The translations under genes were made by a program, and so were the position numbers. Positions 36,101 to 47,635 of a stretch of DNA of 64,000 bases are shown here, one piece after another. Each line of letters begins with the position of its first letter. Within the stretch, counting starts at the first letter, position 1. The DNA comes from Ignelater luminosus (lineage: Eukaryota; Arthropoda; Insecta; Coleoptera; Elateridae): NCBI GenBank assembly GCA_011009095.1, contig VTPC01090903.1, positions 155,310 to 219,309 on the forward strand, written 5' to 3'. The notes below the pieces were generated by a model. It made no database searches and was not told the origin of the DNA. It worked only from the letters and a program-made list of their open reading frames with translations.

Positions 36101-39100
36101 AACAATTGTCTTTCTCTTTTTTGTTTGTGGCTTTAACTGTTTTGTGAAATCCTTTTATTTTTCTCATAAAATTTGCGTTACTGAGTAAACTATAGTCTTA
36201 TAAAACTGAGTTATGTTATAAATTATTATTATTCCAGCTTCGGATGTTACATGTGTGTCAATAAATAAGTTGAGCGTGGCACACAACATTTAATTTCTCG
36301 CTCAGACCTAGGTTCTATCCTATGTTTCGGAATAAAAATAACTAGGCTAATTCCTGTTAGGAGCAATATAAATAAAATAAAATAAATCTAACAACTAATG
36401 ACTGTTTGACGCTAGTAGAAATAATGACATAAATCTCAATTCTACAGATTCCTGAGGATGACATTTTGGATGGCTTAACACTATACTTCCGTTCTAAAAA
36501 ATATAATTAATATTAATAGTTGATCACATTTCAAAAGTTTTAGTGATTACATAGAAAAACTTTAAGTTTAAACCAGAATAGAAGAGTATTTTTATAGATA
36601 GCGAACGGTTTCTCAATCCATGTAGTAAGCAAATAAATAAAAGGTATGCTGGTAAGAGTAGTTAATACCCAATATAAAATACAAGAGCACAACCCTCTCA
36701 TGCTGTTTAAACTCTTCTTAATCCTTTAATCTCAAGCAAATCCATTCCGTTAATTGAAAATGAAATGTGGGAGTAAGAATTAGCAGTGAATGCCCTGAAA
36801 CCGATAAAAGAGAGAAAAAAAAGAGAAACAATTACTAGACAATAAAATAGATAAAAGCATGCAACACAAATTTTAAAAGGTATAAAAACGTCCGTTCGAC
36901 CGATAGTGGTAGTTATACTTTTATCTTTCGTAGAATAAGAGGTGACAACGTTATCATCAGTCGGTAAATAAATCAAGTTAAGTTTCTCTTATATAATTTA
37001 GTGTTGAGATTACCCAAAAAAACGAACAGCTTTTTCCAGCTTAGCAGTTGTAATCTGGATGATGTTGAAAAGCCTACTAATCAAATTCCTTCAACAACTC
37101 ATGCGTTTGACGCACACTTTTGTGATGTTCGTTGTTGTGTAAGATGACATCTGAGAACGACAATTTAAGTCGTTTTTGTGTTCTACATAGCAGGCACACT
37201 ATAGTATTAATGCTCATGTGTTGGGCGTGTGTTAACTCAGAAGAGCTTCTTTAATATCTCGATCTCGATCTAAAAGTAGCTTTTGTAACAACCTTATTTT
37301 CTTAAGATGTCGTGATGGTAATACTTATTTTATTTTATTTTATTTTATTTTATTTTTATTACACCAGTCCAAGAGGAGGGTAAACCGAAAGATTGCCTAG
37401 AGCGTGGAATGCGTAGAGACGTTCAAAGAAGAGAACATAATAATAGCAATAATAAATAGTTTGTAATTTATAAACGATATTAAATATGTAAATGTATGTA
37501 AAGTTGCTATTTTTATCCAATTCTTTGATATTACATTTTAGTCACTTCAGAATATAACTTGTATTTAGGATACAACTACAAGCAAGAAGAAAATCAATAG
37601 CGGTTCTTATCTAATACTTTACTTATCAATCAGTCTCCATAATACCGAAAGTAAAAAAGACATAAAAGTAATGAAATGAAGTTTTTGTGGTCTGGAAGCG
37701 GATTTGGGCTTTATAATATTTTTTACTTTGTTAGAAAGATTTATACCGAAGGCTTGCGCAGCATTCTTTATAGGTTAATTTAAAGTGGATTTTGATTTTT
37801 TGTTTCATACTTCTACAATCACATATATCTAAACAATTACATTTTCATAAACTGCCACATTGTAGATATTACTAAGAAAGTTACGATATATAAGCGTAAG
37901 AATAATAATTGTTAACGTTCATCTTCTTAGTTAATAATTATGTATTTGTACAAAATGTATTAATCTGATAGAACTAATTTTAATCTTCAGTTTTAAAAAT
38001 TATTAAAAATTATTAAAAATTTACAAATTATTTTATCAAATTAAATTAAAGGTAAATCTGTCTTTAAAACATCAGCAGTCGCTGAAGCTAGACAGTCAAC
38101 TAATCGACTATGGAATTTTCTGCTTCATGACTACTAATTGCAATATCTATATATTTCGAAAATTGAAAAATGTACTTTTGCTTGAATGTAACATACATGT
38201 TCGATATTTGCCGTGATACCCAATTTACGATAATTTAAAAATGTCTTCTTGAATAAATAGTTAAGTCGAATGCTTTGTGTCAATATGATGTTTGGCACGT
38301 TTTTAAAATCTCTTCAAAGTAAGATCTGCTGAAGTTGACCTCCTGAACATTTATTTGTACATACTAATAAAAAATCACTACAGTCTATCATTAGTTCAGT
38401 GGATTTGCCACTTCATTTCTTTCGTGGATGTTGTTCAATATTCCTTCCTTCAATAGGGGTCTTAATTTTCTCTATCTTTGCTGTCCTTTCTTCTGCTATT
38501 TCGAACGTGTTTCTGTGCTTCCCATAAGGGCCATAAGTAATATGTTTTCTATTATACTATACATGTATATCTCGAATCTTTTCATTTCTCATTCTACTGT
38601 TTCCTTTATTGAAAATAGTTTTGAAAACTTTCAGTGAGGTTAAAGCCATGAAATCAAAACTGCATTATGTAACTTGACAAAATTGAGACAATCCCATAAT
38701 AGTAAATTTTACAAGAGCAATTTCCAAATGTCAGATGTCAATGCTTTCTCGACTTTAATAAAATCTATTTTACCAAATCGCAAAACTTGAAACTACGCTA
38801 GAAATGCTTCATTGAGAATATCTTTTGCTATTTAAATAAAAACCTTTATTGGACGTGTCAATAGCAGTTTATCTGAGCTCAAGATATCAAATATTGTCAG
38901 GACTTAGAATCAATAGAATAGAAGTAATAAGTAATTATTACTTATAAGGCAGTTTTTATAAATCAAACTTGCTTGATTTTCTTGTTTAGTTGAACGTCTT
39001 TCGCTAAACACTTAACATGATGTAACAGTGATTTTAAATAGTAGGTATATAAATTAATTTGATAAAATTTTGTTGGATCTAAAAGGTATAATTGTAGTCA

Positions 39101-40480
39101 GAATAAAACTAAGTAAGTGCAATTGATTAGATTATTTATTTGCGTACAATGACAAGTTCTCAATCAATTCTATGTCATTTTAAAAATAATACGCGAGCAC
39201 ATTTCTAAATTTTGGAAAACCGGTCCGCTGGCCCGGCACTGTGTGTTCCATTTGCTTTCAAGCAATGTCATTGCCGTAAATCCACTTTCTAAGTTTGGTT
39301 GCTGCATCTTTCTGCAGGTATGTTTAGAATAAAATTTTGCCTGTAATACATATTTTTATTCAATGTGCTTTCTAATGAGATAATTGCCATGAGATCAAAC
39401 TATTTCAACTATCAACAAACTACGATTACAACTTTTAACTATCTAGTCTAAATCTCGATCGGTACTTCTGGTACCTTATACCAGTACTTTTGATCTATTT
39501 CCAAATGTTTGATATTCCAACAATTTTGTTTCTGTCACTTCCATTACTCCTTGCTCACCAATTCCTGATTTTCTCAGTCGACTCACTGCTGTAACTCTGT
39601 TGGAGTAATTGGTGAACTCTGTAATGACAACATCCAAGTCGGTTCTAGAGGTAGCATCTTTTGCTCATTGAATTTTAAATTGATGGCAGTGGGTGTATTT
39701 TTATACCGTGATCATCAATAAGAGTTTTAAATCAGAAATAATTTAGTTGTGATTACGTTTTTTGATTTCTTTGAAAGACGTTTTTTGTATAGCCGTACTG
39801 GACACAAATTGAGAATAATTTTATTGGGTGGTAACCATTCCGAATCGATACATTTTCGTGTTCTACCTTGAGCAGTCTTAGCAAAACTTGAGTTGTGTGT
39901 ATTCCATCTTACCTGAAGCATTGCCACCTCTTAATTCTTTACCTTTCTATTATGCAAGTTCTACAGAAATTATACGACAGTAGTGTTTAATTATATCTGG
40001 TTATGTTTTTTACCGGTTAACTTTTGACGTAACATTTTTTTTTATGGAACACTTCTTTTGTGTCTCGTGCTTCAGTAGCTGCCTTAAATTGATATGTCTT
40101 TAAATGTTCTTGTAGTATTGTTTGTCATTTGGACTCACATTATTTTAATAACTACTTTTTGTCATGGCTATCCTTTAGATACCCAATTCTGCACTCATAG
40201 GCCCCAATTTCTTTTACATACCTCAGCAAGAATTTTAAAATCATTCCCAGCCAAATTTATTTGTTGCAAAAATGTTCTTCAGATTGTTAATTACAACTAA
40301 CAGTGATAGCTGCATACATAATTATGGATACGGATAGACAGAGATGCATTCATTTCATATTATTTCATTATATAGTCTATTTCCTTATGGTAGGTACAGA
40401 GGGATACAGCATTCAAAATGTTAGTACGGTTTTAAATGACGGTCATATTGAAGCAGTTTGTATCACCTTAGAGAGCTGGT
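36101..40480. other. No gene; TTTTA microsatellite
   Basis: AT-rich. A (TTTTA)n run of about 37 bp occurs at 37,321-37,357, and a small ATTATTAAAA triplication at about 38,000-38,025. Short frames at 36,707-36,976, 38,428-38,637, 39,727-39,927 and 40,094-40,569 are 66-89 codons long and match nothing I recognise. Confidence 0.5.
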
Positions 40481-40489
40481 TGATTCTGT

Positions 40490-40757
40490 ACCTTTTTAAC
40501 TTCAAATTGCAAATCAACCAATCTCAGATTGAAACTAACCAACTTCAAGTTGAGATCAATCAACTTTAAATCGAAATTAATCAATTTCAGCTGAGACTAA
40601 TCTGAGCTCAATTTAAAATAGGTTAGTTTCAATTCCAGGTTGATTGATCTGCCTCAACGTGAAGTTGATTAGTTTCAATTTGAAATTGATTGTTTCTAAT
40701 TTGATGCTGATTGTTCCCAATTTGAGATTGTTTGGTTTCAATTTAAAGTTGAAAAGG
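40490..40757. repeat. Palindromic array of about 21 bp units
   Basis: Left half (about 40,490-40,612) is built of imperfect 20-21 bp units of the form AATCAACTTCAAGTTGAAACT. The right half (about 40,630-40,757) holds the same units in inverted orientation, so the whole block folds back on itself from TGTACCTTTTTAACTTCAAA to its complement GTTGAAAAGGTACC. Individual units are themselves partly palindromic (CAACTTCAAGTTG). The plus-strand frame ending at 40,569 reads the units as heptads (QIETNQLQVEINQ); I think this is a side effect of the 21 bp period. Confidence 0.8.
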
Positions 40758-40794
40758 TACCTGTTGTACAAGAAACATTGAACACATGGGGCCA

Positions 40795-40865
40795 GGTCGT
40801 TTTGGCGTGGCCTTTTGTGGGAGACCGTTCGGACGCAAAGTCAATTGGGCGCGAGATTATTTGGA
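40795..40865 (+). repeat. Four degenerate copies of a 17 bp unit
   Basis: Successive blocks GTCGTTTTGGCGTGGC, ACCGTTCGGACGCAA, GTCAATTGGGCGCGAG and ATTATTTGGACGCAG repeat the pattern (G)TCATTTGG(A/G)CGC(G)A every 16-18 bp. It is GC-richer than its surroundings and stands about 40 bp beyond the 21 bp palindromic array. Confidence 0.7.
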
Positions 40866-40869
40866 CGCA

Positions 40870-42265
40870 GGAAACAAATAAACCATAAACTTACAAATTA
40901 ACTAATTAAGTATACTTAGAAGATACATGATTTCGCAGATTTTGTATTGAAAATGTTAGTGTTTCGATTGCTATAAATTGATAAACAGTTTGTAAAAGTA
41001 GAAGGATTCTAAGCTTCACACGTCGCTACATTATTGGAAATATTATTGTAGTTATTAGTACAGAAAATAGAGTTTTGTTTACGTTTCAGTAGAGCTAGTT
41101 CTCGGTACACGCAATTAGGGCCTTATACCTATATTAAATACTGTTAGAGAATTTCAAATAATTTTATCTTGAAAAGTTTAAAAATATTTACGAAAGAGAG
41201 TCAGGTTTTCCTAAACAACACTCTTGTAGGCCTGCACTGCAATTTTTTCATCCAAATGAACAGATTCATCAGATGGTACCTGATTGGGTAATTGTTTCAA
41301 GTGTTAAGTGGAAGACTTGCATTAAAACTTAAAAATCTAAAAAAATCAAGGCTACAATATACCACAAAGTCTGGTTTTGAAAATGTTGTTATACTCCAAA
41401 CGTACAGATAATCATTAAAAATACATTTTAGTTTTTTTGTACATTATTATCATTATCAGGTACAAATTTTATTCAAGTAATGATGCGTTACATATTTACT
41501 ACAAATTTACAAATGAAAAGGTTATAAAACTGGTTAAACTGATTAATAAGTTAAAGCTTTTTAAATTAAGGTTTAAATAGGTTGTAACACCTGCGATACT
41601 CAAAAACGTGTGGACATCACAAATGCCGCACATTTCTGCTTCTGTAAACATCATCAGCGTTTCTAGTGCATATTTGGTGCGACAATGTCCGCTTTTATTT
41701 AAATAGCAGCAATATTCGAAAGTGCAACTTCTTTGTATGTAGATTTCCAGCTATTTCAAACTCTCTGAAGCTTAATATTACTTTATATATTTTCTCATTT
41801 CAACTTTTATTAAGTCTGTAAAATGTTTTTCAAACTTGATGCGACTTATTCAAACTAATGAAGTCCGGGGTGTAAATACAAATGCGCATTTAATTTAAAA
41901 GTTACTGCTCTTTTATAATAATCATATAAGCGGATTAAAAAGAGGGAATATTGTACATTTGAAATAAAATTCAATGGAAGTATTTAGTAATTTACTAATC
42001 AGTAATCACATAAATACTAGAAAGTAAATGAGATCGAAATAACATATATTAAAATATTTAAAAGTAATTGAGATTCAAATTATTTATTACAATCTTTTTC
42101 TGGAGCTAAAAGTGACTTTTTATTTTTTAATAATTTGTTAAACTTTTCTCTTTATGAGTGCTTGAGTAATAAAGTCTTCAACCATAACAATTTCTTAAAT
42201 TTTTAAAACACAAGAATAGCTTAAAATGCTATGGTTCTTAATAAATCAAGAGCACCTTACGATTG
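40870..42265. other. No recognisable feature
   Basis: AT-rich DNA without protein traces, repeat pairs or element ends that I can support. Confidence 0.5.
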
Positions 42266-42279
42266 GAACTTCTTATATG

Positions 42280-43610
42280 TGATACAGATGTTCCCAAAGA
42301 CAATAGAGAATGCGGAGATTATAGAGGTATCACCCTATTAAGTGTGGTAGTGAAAATATACGAATTCATCCTGAGTAACAAAAAAAAAATAGTCTAAACA
42401 CAACTTGATGAAGCGCAATATGGTGAAGAGATAATTGAGGTCAGGCGTTTTTATAATAAATGTGCGAGTTCGTTTAATAATAATAAATAGTAAAAATAAA
42501 CGTTATTTATTAAAGATTATAACAGGTTAACAATTGTCGAGGAACTATGTTAAATTTTATGCAAACTGGAATGATATCGAATGAATCTTAGCGAGTGACT
42601 GCGTCGTCCCTGTAAATAACTAAGCTTTTATACATCTTAACCTGTGTTTTAACAAAGAACAAAATTCTCGAGTCTTCGAAGAAAATCATTTTCTAAAAAC
42701 TGTTAACAGAAATTTTGTTCAAGGAAATATTATTGCTGTAGGTCCGTTGGAGAAGAATTTAAACAAAAGCAAAATTCTTAAACCTTCTACGAAAATTATT
42801 TATAATGTACAAAAGTGTTTAAGATATTTCTAAAGAAGTACGTTTCAAAGGAAATAATTGACAAACGGCAAAACCTTTTTTCTATGAAAATTTTAAGGTG
42901 CAAAACATTCGAGAATGCCTTCGACGAATTAACAGGTATAAGTGAGACCCTTTTACCTCGAATATTTATTTCTAAAAAGTCCATGTTTTGCGTATTTCTA
43001 GTTTTTAGAAAGTGTCGCTACAGTGGTTTTAGTAAGGGCAGAATACGGAAGATCTAATATTCACGTCTAAACAAACAACAAGACAAAAAAGACATGCATA
43101 CCTTGCTTTTGTCGACCTAGAAAAGGCTTTCAACCGAGTCCCACGACACAAATTATGGAAATCTTTACAAGAAAGACAAATACCGTAACATATTATTACA
43201 GTAGTCAAGAGCCTATTTACGGTTAATGAAAACTATGTAAGAACAAATAACATGGAATCCGAAGAATTCAACACAGACAGGGAGGAGTTCTGAGCCCGAT
43301 ATTGTTTATAATCATGATGGAAATGATAATGAAAGAAACCAAAAATAAAATGAAGAAACTATGGGCTGGTTACAGTAGGCTGGTACCAACCGAAATATCA
43401 GTTTGCGCGTTTGGCGATGATTTAGTGTTGTGGGCAAAAAATGAAAGTGATTTATAAGAGAACCGGAACATATGGAATGCGGCACTAAAAATCTGGAATA
43501 TGAAAATTAACACAGGATAAACCAAAGTTATGCAGATAGGCAACAAAATAAGTAAATCTAATATTGTTATAGATAAAGAAAAAATTGAAGAAGTAGCAAC
43601 GTTTAAATAC
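42280..43610 (+). pseudogene. LINE reverse transcriptase, N-terminal part
   Basis: The first block gives PKDNRECGDYRGITLLSVV (about 42,295-42,350), the N-Y-R-G-I-S/T-L-L block of RT, ending at DEAQYG. After about 600 bp it resumes with GFSKGR and, one frame on, NTEDLIFT (about 43,025-43,065), then HAYLAFVDLEKAFNRVPR (43,093-43,145, motif A). GGVLSPILFIIMMEMIM (about 43,282-43,330) is block B, and CAFGDDLVLWAKNESD (about 43,402-43,450) block C, with Gly where most have Ala before DD. MQIGNKISKS and VATFKYL follow. Frameshifts and stops make it inactive. The pattern fits the CR1/I-like LINE group common in insects. Confidence 0.85.
42424..43023. mobile_element. Unidentified 0.6 kb insertion in LINE
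   Basis: These about 600 bp separate DEAQYG from GFSKGR in the RT and so entered after the LINE. The second half shows about three loose copies of a unit of about 100 bp (AAAATTCTCGAG...CGAAGAAAATCA; AAAATTCTTAAAC...CGAAAATTATT; AAAACCTTTTTTC...GAAAATTTTAAG). I see no terminal repeats, target duplication or protein trace. It could instead be a replaced segment rather than a clean insertion. Confidence 0.45.
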
Positions 43611-44800
43611 TTGGTTGCAGGGGCGGACCGCCAGCTTTGGGGGCCCTCCCAATTAACCCGAGGTAGGGGTAGTTGTGGAGGCCATTTGCCATTTTACGGA
43701 AAAATTATAGTCAACAAACATTGAAGAATTTTTTTATTTTATTTGATGCACTTGGATATACTAAATCCGCCCCTGAATTGAGTTACATAACAGTTTTTTT
43801 ATGAAACATAATTTCAAGATTTTTGTCAGGATATCTCCTTCCATAATGCGACATACATTTTAATATTAGGATTTCATCAGTACCTAAAGAGTAGACTATA
43901 GGGATATGTAGATATCTGTATCTGAGGTTTTGGTATCAAAGTAAATGTGTCACCTAACTACCTTTCCTTGCTTCTGATAATACACTCAAGAGCATTACTA
44001 TAGCACCACATGCAATAAAAGATTTCGACTTGGAATTGTTAATGACACAATTACACATGCTTCAAAACGTACTAATAAACTTCTCTTAGCTCTAAATGGC
44101 GATGGCGGTTGGTTCGTTTATCAATCAACAGCACGAACTGGATAAACTGGGAAAAGAGTCTTAGAAAAAAGTCCCCACATCAAAAGACAAAAACTAAAAT
44201 CTGTTCAAAAACTTTTGCCGCGCCACAAGACTGCCCGCTTAAAATTTGCCAAGCGTAACATGTAAAACATTGTAAAATTCATTTTTGTTTTTGAAATTGT
44301 TAAGGTAGTTTTTTCTGATTGGAAGAAGTTTAATTTGGACGATCCGGACGGTTTAAATTCAAATTGGAGGAATTTCAGAAAAGAATCTCAGTTTTTTCTA
44401 AAAGAAAGTTTAGTGGTGGAACTGTAATGGTGTGGGGTTCGTTTTTTTCATCAAGCAGAATGAACAGCGAAGAATACACTACATTATTGGAAAAAAAAGA
44501 GGAAATTTGAGTCACTTGAAGAATTCTACGTGTATATCAATGACCGATTACGAATACTCGGCTTCATTAATTGAGTCAAAATTCACAACTTTAAACAACA
44601 GAAGAGCGCAAGCAACTCTCTGAAAAATACCCAAGGTTGCCTTTTGCAGAGGCAGTCTTGGGACGAAACAAGTATCAATTTTGCCAACCATACCTAAAAA
44701 AGTTTAAATTGTTATTTTTATTTTATCCGACCGCACAGGAGGCCCTTTGATTGAACGGGGCCCTGGGCTGCAGCCCTTAAAATCCGCATCTGCTTGGGTG
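43610..44800. mobile_element. hAT-like insertion with 8 bp target duplication
   Basis: The inserted segment 43,618-44,792 starts CAGGGGCGGACC and ends AATCCGCATCTG (inverse CAGATGCGGATT). It is bordered by CTTGGTTG (43,610-43,617) and CTTGGGTG (44,793-44,800), an 8 bp duplication with one mismatch. Short ends of the form CAGGGGCGGA plus an 8 bp duplication fit hAT elements. A second inverted end, AATCCGCCCCTG, lies inside at 43,764-43,775, so a small 158 bp MITE may sit at the left end. The body carries a Tc1/mariner-like transposase remnant rather than a hAT transposase. Confidence 0.65.
44040..44700 (+). pseudogene. Tc1-like transposase remnant
   Basis: With several shifts the plus strand gives KRVLEKSPHIKRQKLK, KLLPRHKTARLKFAKRN and then WKKFNLDDPDGLNSNWRNF (about 44,310-44,365). 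In Tc1-family transposases this last block normally reads S-D-E-K/S-x-F-N-L-D-G-P-D-G with the first catalytic Asp; here it is eroded. A following V-M-V-W-G-like segment (about 44,415-44,440) corresponds to the next conserved block. The second and third catalytic residues are not visible. It lies wholly inside the hAT-like insertion. Confidence 0.75.
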
Positions 44801-45290
44801 TTATAAACGACAGGCAGGGAACAGAAGAACGAGAAATACAAGCAAGAATAGAAGCAACCACAAAACTGTACTATATGTTGAGTATCGGAAGGAAAGAAAT
44901 ATAACAAAAAATAAAAATTTCAATTTATAAGACAGTGTTTAGGCCGATACTCACATATGGCAGCGAAAGTTAGACCCTAAACAGAACACAGAAAAGCAGA
45001 TTACCAGGCACGGAGATGAAGTATCTGAGAAGAGTAAGAGGAGTAACTAAATTAAATAAAACCCTAAATAATGTGATAAGACATGAGGTAAAAGTGGAGA
45101 GCCTATTAGAGACTCTGGATACGCAAAAGCTAAACTGATTTGGACATCTTGATCGTATGGATAACAACAGACTGGTAAATAAAATATGGGAAACTAGAAT
45201 ACAGATCAGAAGAGCCAGAGGAAGACCAAGGATAACGTGGGATATGCAAGTCACAAAGTTGTGTGTGCATTACATTGAGAGCAAATTAGC
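44797..45290 (+). pseudogene. LINE RT, C-terminal part
   Basis: Continuing from KYLG before the insertion: VINDRQGTE, then EIQARIEATTKLYYMLSIGR (44,840-44,890), IYKTVFRPILTYGSES (about 44,920-44,970), MKYLRRVRGVTKLNKT (45,020-45,065), FGHLDRMDNNRLVNKIWE (45,138-45,192) and RRARGRPRITWD (45,209-45,244). This is the normal order of the post-RT domain of insect CR1/I-type LINEs, which ends in R-G-R-P-R-x-x-W. One or two frame changes and stops are present. Confidence 0.85.
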
Positions 45291-45549
45291 ATTTGGAAAA
45301 AAGAGCTCTTCGTACATAAATTATAATTGAAAACATAGTTACCCAGTTTCAGATTGATCGAGGGTGCATTATGGAAATTGACTTTTAACTGTGGGGTAAC
45401 GTACAAAATAATAAACTAATTTTTTATAAAAGTTTTCTATTCCGTTTCTATTTTTTTCTTTTTTGTCTTCGTTTAGGACAGTGAACTGTAATTTTACAAT
45501 GATGTGCCTCTTTCTTCTTACTCTCGAGATGCAAAAGTCCAACTTATAT

Positions 45550-45840
45550 TCCATCTTTTTAGTGGTCGTCTTGGAGGTCTAGTGCTGTCTAGTGGTTTCT
45601 GAGTTATTATTTTAGCGATCCTGTCGTTTGCGCTGGCTCTTCTTCTACTTCTGGCTTACCTAATTACATCTTCGACTTCACATATCTCTCTGATTTTTTT
45701 GTTTTGTTTTCTGTCTCTTAGGGGATAACCTGTGACGGGTCTTAGAGTTCTCTCGTTTCAGTTGTTCTTAGAAGGCTTTTAGAATCCTGATACCTGTGCC
45801 GCTTTGGTAGTCTGTATCTTCTCTTTTATATGTCTGTTGC
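45550..45840 (-). pseudogene. LINE C-terminal domain fragment
   Basis: Reading leftward: QTTKAAQVSGF (about 45,805), TLRPVTGYPLRDRK (about 45,750-45,712), IREICEVEDVIR (about 45,695-45,660), then NDRIAKIITQKPLDSTRPPR (about 45,620-45,570). This is the terminal domain after RT in insect LINEs, closing with an R-P-P-R-R-P-x-K-R-W motif. Frameshifts occur between blocks. Confidence 0.8.
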
Positions 45841-45879
45841 GAGGGGTTAACCGCTAGAAAAAATTATGTACACCAAACT

Positions 45880-46075
45880 TCCTACTTCACATATTTCATC
45901 AGTAATTCACAAAAGTCACGTGCTTTATCAGTAATTTTCCGAACTTCATCTACTTTGTCAGTAATTCATAGAAATTCGCCCATTTCACCATTAATTCACC
46001 GAAATTCATCTACTTTATCAATAATTCACTAAATTTCATCTATTTCATCATTGCTATATTTCATTCATTTCACCG
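45880..46075 (+). repeat. Minisatellite, 29-30 bp unit, six copies
   Basis: About six degenerate copies of TTCATCTACTTTATCAGTAA followed by TTCACCGAAA. The array lies near the left border of the 4.5 kb insertion. Its C- and A-poor TTCA-rich words also make up the array at the other border. Confidence 0.8.
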
Positions 46076-47619
46076 TATGTACCGATAATTTTGCGCTTTG
46101 CCAAGACTTCATACATTAATATTACCGAATAACACTTACTGTTCAATTTTAAAGAATTAAAGGTCTTTTACATAAACTGATAAAGTGATCTAATTATGTA
46201 TTTTCTAACAACTTATACATCGTGAGTAAAAAGGTAAGGAACCTAGTGTTTATCTTACTATAAATTTAACATATACGCAATTAAAAATTTAAAATAATAA
46301 TTATAATACCGTATATTATGTACTTACATTAACAAATATACACATACAACTCACTTATTTAAAAAAGTCCGTTATATTTGACTGCAAGCGTTGTTCTCGT
46401 AAAAATTGTTTATCAGTAATCATTTTCTATATCATATACCTTATTCATTGTTTCACATAAGGTCTCCCGAGAATGTTTCTATTTTTTCTTAAAACGTGGT
46501 CATTCCAATTTATAGATTTCTAAGGACAGTTCGGGTACAAGTTTATTATAGGATTTTAAGGTTTAAATACCTGTTTACATGGACTAGAAATTTCTGGAAA
46601 TTTCTTTTGTATTGATATTTCCTTAATCTCAAGATTTACAACCCTCTTCCTTGCCGAACAATAAAATATTTTACTGAATGGAAGTTGAAATAGTAACTTA
46701 AACATGTGAAAAATTTAGCTTGTCAGAATCTTTGTACAGTCTTTGTCAAATTAAATGAGAATCTGGATTTAAATTGTATAATAATTACTGTACTCTACAG
46801 GTTTTTATTGTAATTATGTATTGTAAATTTACGAATACAAGTATCTAAACAATTTATCTTTTTATTTATTGTAATAGAAACATACAATGCGCAAAAGTTA
46901 TTAAGCGATTTAGATCCTTCAAATTCTTATTTAATTTGGCAAAAGCTGTACTAACATTTTTAAATCTTTATTGCTTTATTGCTTTCCCTTATAATACATA
47001 TGTTATAATGTTCTTGTTAAGGTTCTCGAAGGTTTCGTTTAATTATATAGTGAAAGAAGCTTCCCACTTCTTTTACCGCTTCTGGCAATTTGCAGTACGG
47101 TCAGTAAATTTTACGATTTTTTTAAGGGATTAGGAACAGAGTTTACTAAAATATTGCTTTCTACTTGTCAGTATTTAAAAAGCCAGGCGGCAACCCCTGC
47201 TTTAACAATGTAAAAGAATTTCTAAAATAAATTTTTGTACGAGTCATAAAAGTGATTTTTGGAGTTTGCTAGAAGAAGAAGAAGAAATCATTATGTCATT
47301 GTCATTTTAAGAGAATTTAATGAACAATCTTTTAAACTTACTCTTTATTAATTATTATTATTATTATTATTTTTTTTTGTTAAGAAATTCAAATATTAAA
47401 ATTATGTTTTATATTTTGAAATGAGTTTTTTAAAAATATTATTATAATAATCGACTTGTAGATCACTGTTTTTATTAAGAAAGAAAATGCTCAAGAAAAT
47501 ATAATTTGATCGTGTCCCCTCTAAATTATTATTTCCCCCCTGATATACGCCTCTGGCTACAGGCCTGTATCAGAATTGGAATCAATTATACATTTGTCAA
47601 AAAACCTTTAAAGACGTTA
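46076..47619. other. Non-coding interior of the 4.5 kb insertion, left
   Basis: AT-rich with an (ATT)n/T run at 47,350-47,378. At about 47,515-47,575 CCCCCTGATATACGCCTCTGGCTACAGG resembles a right-hand hAT-type end (inverse CCTGTAGCCAGAGGCG), but I found no left partner. No protein trace. Confidence 0.45.
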
Positions 47620-47635
47620 TTAACCCATTAACGGC

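Larger units (their letters stand above)
42270..45300 (+). mobile_element. LINE split by two insertions
   Basis: A plus-strand LINE RT is found in three blocks: about 42,280-42,423, 43,024-43,610 and 44,793-45,290. The intervening segments are non-LINE DNA. At the second gap the join is exact: TFKYLG at 43,590-43,610 continues in frame as VINDRQGTE at 44,797, allowing for the short target duplication. The element's 3' end (about 45,300) lies tail to tail with a minus-strand LINE of the same general type that begins at about 45,560. Confidence 0.8.

Noticed and set aside
40303..40569. Plus-strand frame ending in heptads (QIETNQLQVEINQ) as a coiled-coil protein
   Set aside because: The heptads arise from the 21 bp DNA period and stop at the array; upstream residues match nothing.
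40490..40865. CRISPR-like array suspected from short spaced repeats
   Set aside because: The units are contiguous and degenerate without unique spacers, and the window is eukaryotic.
43761..43785. Separate hAT MITE at 43,618-43,775 as the whole insertion
   Set aside because: Its ends pair (CAGGGGCGGA), but no 8 bp duplication flanks it; the duplication fits the outer limits 43,618-44,792.
47515..47575. Right-hand hAT-type end (CCTCTGGCTACAGGCCTG)
   Set aside because: No left end or target duplication could be matched.
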